Origin: Aminobacter niigataensis
Lineage (GTDB): Bacteria > Pseudomonadota > Alphaproteobacteria > Rhizobiales > Rhizobiaceae
Direction: 5' to 3'
DNA length: 64,000 bases
Assembly: GCF_014200015.1 (NCBI RefSeq)
Contig: NZ_JACHOT010000004.1
Coordinates: forward strand, 310,001 to 374,000
The notes below the pieces were generated by a model that was not told the DNA's origin, did not search any database, and worked only from the letters and a program-made list of their open reading frames with translations. The position numbers were made by a program, and so were the translations under genes. Position 1 is the stretch's first letter. Every line of letters begins with the position of its first letter. Shown piece by piece: positions 55,855-64,000 of the stretch.

Positions 55855-58842
55855 ATGGCACGATCCGATCAGGCCAACGACCAATTTTCCCTCACTTCGT
55901 TCCTCTATGGCGGCAACGCCGACTACATCGAGGCCTTGCACGCCGCCTTCCTTGACGATCCGGAGGCGGTCGATCCCGAGTGGCGCGACTTCTTCTCGGC
56001 GCTGAAGGACGACGCCGGCGACATCCGCAAGAATGCCAAGGGCGCTTCGTGGTCGACGCCGAGCTGGCCGCTGCAGGCCAATGGCGAACTGGTGTCGGCA
56101 CTCGACGGCAATTGGGGCCTGGTCGAAAAGCATCTGGAAAAGAAGGTCAAGGACAAGGCCGCTGCTGTCGGTGTCGTGCCGTCCAAGGCCGATGTGCTGC
56201 AGGCGACGCGCGATTCCGTGCGCGCCATCATGATGATCCGCGCCTATCGCATGCGCGGCCATCTGCACGCCAATCTCGACCCGCTCGGCATCGCCAAGCC
56301 GCTGGAAGACTATAACGAGCTGTCGCCCGAGGCTTATGGCTTTACCGAGGCCGACTACGACCGGCCGATCTTCATCGACCACGTGCTCGGGCTCGAATAC
56401 GCGACCATCCGCGACATGCTCGAAATCCTCAAGCGCACCTATTGCTCGACGCTCGGCGTCGAGTTCATGCATATCTCCGATCCCGAGGAGAAGGCGTGGA
56501 TCCAGGCCCGCATCGAGGGGCCGGACAAGGCGATCGCCTTCACCGCCGAGGGCAAGAAGGCGATCCTGCAGAAGCTGATCGAGGCCGAGGGCTTCGAGCA
56601 GTTCATCGACGTCAAGTACAAGGGCACCAAGCGTTTCGGACTCGACGGCGGCGAATCGCTGATCCCGGCACTCGAGCAGATCCTGAAGCGCGGTGGCGCG
56701 CTCGGCCTGAAGGAGGTCGTGTTCGGCATGGCCCACCGTGGCCGCCTCAACGTCTTGACCAATGTGATGGCCAAGCCGCACCGCGCCGTGTTCCACGAGT
56801 TCAAGGGCGGCTCCTACGCGCCCGACGACGTCGAAGGCTCGGGCGACGTGAAGTACCATCTTGGCGCTTCGTCGGACCGCGAGTTCGACGGCAACAAGGT
56901 CCACCTGTCCTTGACCGCCAACCCCTCGCACCTCGAGATCGTCGATCCGGTCGTGATGGGCAAGGCGCGCGCCAAGCAGGACCAGCTGTTTGGCCGTGCG
57001 CGCGGCGAGATCGTGCCGCAGGAAGAGCGCGCCAAGGTGATGCCGCTTCTGCTGCACGGCGATGCGGCATTTGCCGGCCAGGGCGTGATCGCGGAAATCC
57101 TCGGCCTGTCGGGCCTGCGCGGCCATCGCGTCGCCGGCACGCTGCACTTCATCATCAACAACCAGATCGGCTTCACGACGAACCCGCGCTTCTCGCGCTC
57201 GTCGCCCTATCCGTCCGATGTGGCCAAGATGATCGAGGCGCCGATCTTCCACGTCAACGGCGACGATCCGGAAGCGGTGGTGTTCGCGGCCAAGGTGGCG
57301 ACCGAATTCCGCATGAAGTTCCACAAGCCGGTGGTCGTGGACATGTTCTGCTACCGTCGCTTCGGTCACAACGAAGGCGACGAGCCTGCGTTCACGCAGC
57401 CGATCATGTATCGCAACATCCGCACCCATAAGACGACGGTGCAGACCTATGCCGACAAGCTGATCGGCGAGGGACTGATGAACCAGTCCGAGGTCGACAA
57501 GATGCGTGCCGACTGGCGCGGCCATCTCGAAGCCGAGTTCGAAGCCGGACAGGCCTACAAGCCGAACAAGGCCGACTGGCTGGATGGCGCGTGGACGGGC
57601 CTGCGCACGGCCGACAACCAGGACGAACAGCGCCGCGGCAAGACCGCGGTGCCGGTCAAGACGCTGAAGGAAATCGGCAAGAAGCTGACCGAGGTGCCGA
57701 AGGACTTCGAAGTCCACCGCACCATCGGCCGCTTCCTCGAAAACCGCCGCCAGGCGATCGAATCGGGTGAAGGCATCGACTGGGCAACGGCTGAATCGCT
57801 GGCGTTTGGCTCGATCCTGCTCGACGGCAATCCGGTCCGCCTGTCGGGCCAGGATTCCGAGCGTGGCACGTTCTCGCAGCGCCACACCGTGCTTTACGAC
57901 CAGCGCGACGAAAACCGCTACATCCCGCTCAACAACCTGTCGGCAGCACAGGCCGGTTACGAGGTCATCAACTCGATGCTCTCGGAAGAGGCCGTGCTCG
58001 GCTTCGAATACGGCTACTCGCTGGCCGAGCCCAAGGCGCTTACGCTTTGGGAAGCGCAGTTCGGCGACTTCGCCAACGGCGCGCAGGTGGTGTTCGACCA
58101 GTTCATCTCCAGTGGCGAACGCAAGTGGCTGCGCATGTCGGGCCTCGTGTGCCTTCTGCCGCATGGCTATGAAGGCCAGGGTCCGGAGCATTCGTCGGCG
58201 CGCCTCGAACGCTTCCTGCAGCTCTGCGCAGAAGACAACATGCAGGTGGCGAACGTCACGACGCCGGCTAACTACTTCCATATCCTGCGCCGGCAGCTGA
58301 AGCGCGACTTCCGCAAGCCGCTGATCCTGATGACGCCGAAGTCGCTGCTGCGCCACAAGCGGGCGGTGTCTTCGCTGTCGGAAATCTCGGGCGAAAGCTC
58401 GTTCCACCGCCTGCTGTGGGACGACGCCCAGTATCTCGGCAACGAGCCGATCAAGCTGGTCAAGGATTCGAAGATCCGCCGCGTCGTGCTGTGCACCGGC
58501 AAGGTCTATTACGACCTCTACGAGGAGCGCGAGAAGCGCGGCATCGACGACATCTATCTCCTGCGCGTCGAGCAGCTCTATCCGTTCCCGGCCAAGGCGC
58601 TGATCACCGAGCTCAGCCGTTTCCGCAACGCGGAGATGGTGTGGTGCCAGGAAGAGCCCAAGAACATGGGTGCGTGGTCGTTCATCGATCCGTACCTGGA
58701 ATGGGTGCTCGCCCATATCGACGCCAAGCACCAGCGCGTGCGCTACACCGGCCGTCCGGCCGCCGCCTCTCCGGCGACGGGCCTGATGTCCAAGCACCTG
58801 GCGCAGCTCCAGGCATTCCTCGACGACGCCCTCGGCGAATAA
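55855..58842 (+). CDS. sucA: 2-oxoglutarate dehydrogenase E1 component
   Basis: This 995-residue thiamine-diphosphate enzyme decarboxylates 2-oxoglutarate. The N-terminal segment [18 protein letters not shown] is the E2-binding arm. The TPP motif runs from [14 protein letters not shown] to NNQIGFTT. The active-site loop phrase [10 protein letters not shown] and the C-terminal [19 protein letters not shown] are diagnostic of SucA. With sucB and lpd, all three components of the complex are in the window. The start follows a GGAGAGGAG region. Confidence 0.97.
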   Translation: MARSDQANDQFSLTSFLYGGNADYIEALHAAFLDDPEAVDPEWRDFFSALKDDAGDIRKNAKGASWSTPSWPLQANGELVSALDGNWGLVEKHLEKKVKDKAAAVGVVPSKADVLQATRDSVRAIMMIRAYRMRGHLHANLDPLGIAKPLEDYNELSPEAYGFTEADYDRPIFIDHVLGLEYATIRDMLEILKRTYCSTLGVEFMHISDPEEKAWIQARIEGPDKAIAFTAEGKKAILQKLIEAEGFEQFIDVKYKGTKRFGLDGGESLIPALEQILKRGGALGLKEVVFGMAHRGRLNVLTNVMAKPHRAVFHEFKGGSYAPDDVEGSGDVKYHLGASSDREFDGNKVHLSLTANPSHLEIVDPVVMGKARAKQDQLFGRARGEIVPQEERAKVMPLLLHGDAAFAGQGVIAEILGLSGLRGHRVAGTLHFIINNQIGFTTNPRFSRSSPYPSDVAKMIEAPIFHVNGDDPEAVVFAAKVATEFRMKFHKPVVVDMFCYRRFGHNEGDEPAFTQPIMYRNIRTHKTTVQTYADKLIGEGLMNQSEVDKMRADWRGHLEAEFEAGQAYKPNKADWLDGAWTGLRTADNQDEQRRGKTAVPVKTLKEIGKKLTEVPKDFEVHRTIGRFLENRRQAIESGEGIDWATAESLAFGSILLDGNPVRLSGQDSERGTFSQRHTVLYDQRDENRYIPLNNLSAAQAGYEVINSMLSEEAVLGFEYGYSLAEPKALTLWEAQFGDFANGAQVVFDQFISSGERKWLRMSGLVCLLPHGYEGQGPEHSSARLERFLQLCAEDNMQVANVTTPANYFHILRRQLKRDFRKPLILMTPKSLLRHKRAVSSLSEISGESSFHRLLWDDAQYLGNEPIKLVKDSKIRRVVLCTGKVYYDLYEEREKRGIDDIYLLRVEQLYPFPAKALITELSRFRNAEMVWCQEEPKNMGAWSFIDPYLEWVLAHIDAKHQRVRYTGRPAAASPATGLMSKHLAQLQAFLDDALGE

Positions 58843-58864
58843 CCAAAGAACGGACAGGCAAAAA

Positions 58865-60130
<1,266 letters not shown>

Positions 60131-60143
60131 GGTCGAGGCGTGT

Positions 60144-60169
60144 AGAGCGGGTTTCACAAAACCCGCTCT
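60144..60169 (+). terminator. Hairpin after sucB
   Basis: AGAGCGGGTTT pairs perfectly with AAACCCGCTCT around a CACA loop, 13 bases after the stop. No T-run follows. It may attenuate rather than fully end transcription towards the genes before lpd. Confidence 0.65.
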
Positions 60170-60196
60170 GGTTGCGCAGCCGAAAGGAACCGGATC

Positions 60197-60655
60197 ATGG
60201 CCTTCGAACCGGAAATTCCCCCGATCCAGGTGCATCTGTGCGTGAAGGGCGGCAAGGAAGCGATTGCCTTCTATGAAAAGGCGTTCGACGCGGTCGAGAC
60301 CTTCGAGCAGATGGCCGATGACGGGGTTCGCGTGCTGCATGCGAACCTCGCCATGTTCGGCAGCGAAGTGATGCTGCACGACGAATTCCCCGAGTTTGGC
60401 GCCGATGTGCTGTCGCCGCTGTCGCGGGGCGGCGCCGGCATGACCGTCAACATCAACCTGAAATTGCCGGGCGAAGTAGACCAGGCCATCGAGCGCGCGG
60501 TCGCCGCCGGAGCCGAGATCACCATGGAACCGGACGACGTGTTCTGGGGCGCCCGCTACGGCCGCATCCGCGATCCGTTCGGCCATGTCTGGGCGTTCAA
60601 CGCGCCTTTGGGCAACGCGGCGCTGGGCGCGCAAGCCGGGAGCGGCAACGCATGA
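60197..60655 (+). CDS. VOC/PhnB-like glyoxalase-fold protein
   Basis: This 152-residue protein has the vicinal-oxygen-chelate fold of the PhnB-like group: VHLCVKGGKEAIAFYEKAF at the start, SEVMLHDEFPEF in the middle and ARYGRIRDPFGHVWAFN at the end. Such proteins bind small molecules or metals; the role is unknown. It starts after the sucB hairpin and overlaps the next gene by four bases. Confidence 0.87.
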   Translation: MAFEPEIPPIQVHLCVKGGKEAIAFYEKAFDAVETFEQMADDGVRVLHANLAMFGSEVMLHDEFPEFGADVLSPLSRGGAGMTVNINLKLPGEVDQAIERAVAAGAEITMEPDDVFWGARYGRIRDPFGHVWAFNAPLGNAALGAQAGSGNA

Positions 60656-61296
60656 TGCAATATGCGTTCGAATTTGCCGGCCTGCTGGCGGTGTTTTCGG
60701 TGCTGATGGTGGTGCCAGGCGCCGATTTCGTCATGGTCGTGCGCCAGAGCGTGGTGCATGGCCGCCGTGCCGCAATCATCACCAGTTTCGGCATCGGCAC
60801 GTCGCTGCTGTTCCACGTCAGCTACACCATCCTGGGCATCGGGCTGATCGTGTCGAAGTCGCTGTTGCTGTTTTCGATGCTGAAATGGGCCGGTGCGGCC
60901 TATCTCGTCTATCTCGGCATCAGGGCACTGCGCGCCGACCCGATGGAACTGACTTCAGTAGATGCGCAGGAGGCAGCCGACCAGACCAAGGAAGTTACAG
61001 CGACACGCTGCTTTCTGATGGGGTTCGTCACCAACGCGCTGAACCCGAAGGCGGTCCTGCTTTTCGTGCCGCTGTTCACGGCGATGGTCAGCCATGAGAC
61101 GCCGGCTGCGGTGAAGGGCGTCTATGGGCTGCTGATGGCAGTCGTGCTGATCGCGTGGTTCGTCGGCGTGTCGATGTTCTTCACCATGGCCTCGGTGCGC
61201 GCGCGCTTCGTTGCCTGGGGCCGCTGGTTCAATAAGGCGACCGGCATGATCTTCATCGGGCTTGGCGTGAAGCTGGCCACGCAGCAGGCAAGCTGA
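60652..61296 (+). CDS. LysE/RhtB-family exporter
   Basis: This 214-residue membrane protein has about six spans and the LysE hallmark VVPGADFVMVVRQSVVHGRR, with GAAYLVYLGIRAL and NALNPKAVLLFVPLF later. It overlaps its neighbours at both ends (four bases with the VOC gene, one base with the next gene), so it is translationally coupled. The substrate is unknown. Confidence 0.88.
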   Translation: MMQYAFEFAGLLAVFSVLMVVPGADFVMVVRQSVVHGRRAAIITSFGIGTSLLFHVSYTILGIGLIVSKSLLLFSMLKWAGAAYLVYLGIRALRADPMELTSVDAQEAADQTKEVTATRCFLMGFVTNALNPKAVLLFVPLFTAMVSHETPAAVKGVYGLLMAVVLIAWFVGVSMFFTMASVRARFVAWGRWFNKATGMIFIGLGVKLATQQAS

Positions 61297-61790
61297 TGCG
61301 GCTCCAGGCGCTCATCTCGGCTGTGGCGATGCTGTCGGCGACGACGGCCAATGCTGCATGCCCGATCGAGCTCGCCGTCTATGGCGACCGCGACAAGGCG
61401 GCCGAGATCGACTTCCGGCCGACGCTGGAGTCGGCCACCGTCACCAACAGCTTCAAGATGGTGATGGACAATTCCGTCGTGCTCGACGGCGTGGTGATGT
61501 GGTCGGACGAGGTGGGGCGGCCGAACGGCATGCTGATGCACCAGTGCCCGGAAGGCGACGTGACCGGCGAGGAGCTGGATGCCTGCACGGTGTGGCAAGG
61601 CGTGATCTACAGCGTCGACGAACAGGGCAATGTCGGGCTTCTGCCACGCGAACGCATTGGGGCCGCAGCGCCGAAGAAGCTGATCTTCGCCGACCTCGGC
61701 CATTCGCTGCGCATGTCGGCGGCCTATGGTCCGGACGGCTTTTCCAAAGTGCCGTGGGACGTCTTCGAGATACAGGGGTGCCAGGAATGA
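61296..61790 (+). CDS. Hypothetical secreted protein
   Basis: This 164-residue protein has a signal peptide (LQALISAVAMLSATTANA, cleavage before AACPIE) and four cysteines that could form two disulfides (CPIEL, HQCPEG, DACTVW and the terminal GCQE). I do not recognise a family. It shares overlapping junctions with the exporter gene upstream and the SDR gene downstream (ATGA), so it is part of the same transcript. A periplasmic location is likely. Confidence 0.75.
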   Translation: MRLQALISAVAMLSATTANAACPIELAVYGDRDKAAEIDFRPTLESATVTNSFKMVMDNSVVLDGVVMWSDEVGRPNGMLMHQCPEGDVTGEELDACTVWQGVIYSVDEQGNVGLLPRERIGAAAPKKLIFADLGHSLRMSAAYGPDGFSKVPWDVFEIQGCQE

Positions 61791-62542
61791 GCGCTCAAGG
61801 GAAAGTCCTGCTGGTGACCGGCGGCAGCCGCGGCATCGGTGCCGCCATCTGCCGGCTCGCCGCCAAGGCCGGTTATGTCGTGGCGATCAACTATGCGTCG
61901 AACGAAGCCGCCGCCAACGCGCTGGTGGCCGAGATCAAGGCCGGCGGCGGCGAGGCCATCGCCATCAAGGGTGACGTCGGCAACGAAGCCGACGTGCTTG
62001 GCATGTTTGCTGCCGTCGATGCCGCCTTTGGCCGGCTCGACGCCTTCGTCAACAATGCCGGCGTCGTCGACATCAAGGCGCGCGTCGACCAGATGGATGC
62101 GGCCCGCCTCGAGCGCATGATGCGCATCAACGTCATCGGCTCGATCCTGTGCGCCGGCGAGGCGGTCAAGCGCATGTCGAGCCTGCATGGCGGCGCAGGC
62201 GGGGCGATCGTCAACATCTCGTCGGCGGCCGCCACGCTGGGTTCGCCCGGCGAATATGTCGACTATGCCGCCGCCAAGGGTGCCATCGACACCTTCACCA
62301 TCGGACTTGCCAAGGAAGTGGCGACCGAAGGCGTCCGGGTCAACGCCGTACGCCCCGGCATCATCGACACCGAAATCCACGCGTCGGGCGGACAACCCGA
62401 CCGGATCGCCGCCATTCGCGGGATGGTGCCGATGAAGCGCGAAGGCCAGGCAGAAGAAGTCGCCCATGCCGTCATCTGGCTTTTGTCGGATGAGGCATCA
62501 TATACGACGGGCTCAATTTTGAACGTGAGTGGCGGCCGCTGA
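61787..62542 (+). CDS. SDR-family oxidoreductase
   Basis: This 251-residue classical short-chain dehydrogenase has TGGSRGIG (residues 11-18), NNAG at 89-92, S145 and the catalytic Y160 and K164 in [10 protein letters not shown]. The basic residues near the glycine motif suggest NADPH. The substrate is unknown. It begins inside the previous gene's stop region and lies 29 bases before lpd. Confidence 0.9.
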   Translation: MSAQGKVLLVTGGSRGIGAAICRLAAKAGYVVAINYASNEAAANALVAEIKAGGGEAIAIKGDVGNEADVLGMFAAVDAAFGRLDAFVNNAGVVDIKARVDQMDAARLERMMRINVIGSILCAGEAVKRMSSLHGGAGGAIVNISSAAATLGSPGEYVDYAAAKGAIDTFTIGLAKEVATEGVRVNAVRPGIIDTEIHASGGQPDRIAAIRGMVPMKREGQAEEVAHAVIWLLSDEASYTTGSILNVSGGR

Positions 62543-62571
62543 GCGCGCGCGCCCAGGAGAAGGACAGGACC

Positions 62572-63978
62572 ATGGCATATGACGTCGTCGTTATCGGATC
62601 GGGCCCAGGCGGCTATGTGTGCGCCATCAAGGCAGCACAGCTCGGATTGAAGGTCGCCGTGGTCGAGAAGAACGCGACCTTCGGCGGCACCTGCCTGAAC
62701 ATCGGCTGCATCCCTTCCAAGGCAATTCTGCATGCCTCGGAAATGCTGGCCGAGGCGCAGCATTCGTTCGATGCGCTCGGCGTCGAGGTCGGCACGCCGA
62801 AGATGAACCTGAAGAAGATGATGGCGCACAAGGATGCGACGGTTGCGGCCAACGTGACCGGCGTGTCGTTCCTGTTCAAGAAAAACAAGATCGACAGCTT
62901 CCAGGGCACCGGCAAGGTGCTTGGCGCCGGCAAGGTCGGCGTGACCGGTTCTGACGGCAAGAGCCAGGAGATCGAGACCAAGAACATCGTCATCGCCACC
63001 GGCTCCGACGTCGCCGGTATTCCCGGCGTCGACGTCGCCTTCGACGAGAAGGTGATCGTGTCGTCGACCGGCGCGCTGTCGCTGGAGAAGGTGCCGGGTC
63101 ATCTGGTAGTCGTTGGTGGCGGCGTCATCGGCCTCGAGCTCGGCTCAGTCTGGGCGCGCCTCGGCGCCAAGGTGACCGTGGTCGAATATCTCGACACCAT
63201 CCTGGGCGGCATGGACGGCGACGTTGCCAAGCAGTTCCAGCGCATGCTGGCCAAGCAGGGCTTCGAGTTCAAGCTCGGCTCCAAGGTGACCGGTGCCGCC
63301 AAGGCCAAGAAGGGTGCGACCGTGACTTTCGAGCCGGTCAAGGGCGGCGCTGCCGAGACCATCGAGGCCGACGTGGTGCTGGTCGCCACCGGCCGCAAGC
63401 CCTACACCGATGGCCTCGGCCTCAAGGAAGCCGGCGTCGAGATGGACGAGCGCGGCCGGGTCAAGACCGACGGCCATCTGCGCACCAACGTGGCCGGCAT
63501 CTATGCCATCGGCGACGTGGTTGCCGGTCCGATGCTGGCGCACAAGGCCGAGGACGAGGGCGTGGCGGTGGCCGAGATCATCGCCGGCCAGGCCGGCCAC
63601 GTGAACTACGACGTGATCCCCGGCGTGGTCTACACCAGCCCCGAGGTTGCTTCGGTAGGCAAGACCGAGGAAGAGCTCAAGAAGGCCGGCATCGCCTACA
63701 AGGCCGGCAAGTTCCCGTTCACGGCAAACGGCCGGGCGCGCGCCATGCTGCACACTGACGGCTTCGTCAAGGTGCTGGCCGACAAGGACAGCGACAAGGT
63801 GCTGGGCGTGCACATCGTCGGCTTCGGTGCCGGCGAGATGATCCACGAGGCGGCGGTGCTGATGGAGTTCGGTGGTTCGTCGGAAGATCTCGGCCGTACC
63901 TGCCACGCGCATCCGACGATGTCGGAAGCGGTGAAGGAGGCAGCGCTCGCCACGTTCTTCAAGCCAATCCACATGTAA
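62572..63978 (+). CDS. lpd: Dihydrolipoyl dehydrogenase (E3)
   Basis: This 468-residue flavoenzyme reoxidises dihydrolipoyl groups of E2. The FAD motif GSGPGG is at residues 9-14, the redox disulfide is C41 and C46 in [13 protein letters not shown], and the acid-base pair is H447 and E452 in [10 protein letters not shown]. It completes the 2-oxoglutarate dehydrogenase set after sucA and sucB, although four unrelated genes lie between. AGGAGAAGGA precedes the ATG. Confidence 0.97.
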   Translation: MAYDVVVIGSGPGGYVCAIKAAQLGLKVAVVEKNATFGGTCLNIGCIPSKAILHASEMLAEAQHSFDALGVEVGTPKMNLKKMMAHKDATVAANVTGVSFLFKKNKIDSFQGTGKVLGAGKVGVTGSDGKSQEIETKNIVIATGSDVAGIPGVDVAFDEKVIVSSTGALSLEKVPGHLVVVGGGVIGLELGSVWARLGAKVTVVEYLDTILGGMDGDVAKQFQRMLAKQGFEFKLGSKVTGAAKAKKGATVTFEPVKGGAAETIEADVVLVATGRKPYTDGLGLKEAGVEMDERGRVKTDGHLRTNVAGIYAIGDVVAGPMLAHKAEDEGVAVAEIIAGQAGHVNYDVIPGVVYTSPEVASVGKTEEELKKAGIAYKAGKFPFTANGRARAMLHTDGFVKVLADKDSDKVLGVHIVGFGAGEMIHEAAVLMEFGGSSEDLGRTCHAHPTMSEAVKEAALATFFKPIHM

Positions 63979-64000
63979 GATCGGCGATTACGCCTGAAAC

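Overview
This 64 kb window reads as chromosomal DNA of a high-GC alphaproteobacterium of the Hyphomicrobiales (Rhizobiales), most likely Phyllobacteriaceae (Mesorhizobium/Aminobacter-like). The grounds are an Omp19-type lipoprotein, a DUF2794 gene, the mdh-sucCD-sucAB order, acnA divergent from ccm genes, an sRNA of the alpha-r14 (anti-Shine-Dalgarno) type, and GC-rich palindromic mosaic repeats between and inside genes. These assignments come from reading the sequence and recalling families; no database search was run.

Layout. 1-3.6 kb: an L-fucose-type catabolic locus (sugar ABC ATPase running off the edge, fuconolactonase-like hydrolase, SDR dehydrogenase, divergent IclR regulator, FucU mutarotase). 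3.7-10.0 kb: a peptide ABC importer with an M19 dipeptidase. 10.4-13.1 kb: glutamate dehydrogenase, a LysE exporter and an AT-richer NYN-domain gene. 13.4-25 kb: housekeeping genes (rlmN, an IalB-like protein, phhB, LMW phosphatase, RNA ligase ThpR, the tesA/ybbA/ybbP-like trio, a BAX-inhibitor protein, acetyltransferases, pcm). 25.2 kb: the sRNA gene. 25.6-31.1 kb: an ALDH7-type dehydrogenase, a 3-hydroxyproline dehydratase-like enzyme and a copper module (DUF2946, PCuAC, CopC-CopD). 31.1-36.1 kb: an MHYT-GGDEF-EAL protein, an HdeD-like protein, an acetylpolyamine amidohydrolase-like gene with a 3' frameshift, its SSAT-like partner, and DUF2794. 36.5-45.1 kb: DUF1223, a ceramidase-like protein, zapE, omp19, then dapF-mtaB-ftsY-ispZ and a 55-residue DUF1127-like gene. 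45.1-48.6 kb: DUF2332 and ccmABDG, with ccmC absent from its usual slot. 48.9-64 kb: acnA, then mdh-sucC-sucD-sucA-sucB, four accessory genes and lpd.

The TCA-cycle genes form the metabolic core: aconitase, malate dehydrogenase, succinyl-CoA synthetase and the complete 2-oxoglutarate dehydrogenase complex (E1, E2, E3). Glutamate dehydrogenase feeds 2-oxoglutarate, and the fucose, peptide, hydroxyproline and aminoadipate functions feed substrates. The ccmA-acnA interval carries a near-consensus Irr (iron control element) sequence, which would tie cytochrome c maturation and aconitase to iron or heme status.

The points most worth checking are the palindromic repeat translated in frame inside ftsY, the three-loop CCTCCTCCC sRNA, the missing ccmC, two single-base frameshifts (amidohydrolase; decayed acetyltransferase), the putative Irr box, an unassigned structured plus-strand RNA near 36.3 kb, and a nested-hairpin leader upstream of the NYN gene. 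I found no prophage, CRISPR array, insertion sequence, rRNA or canonical tRNA.
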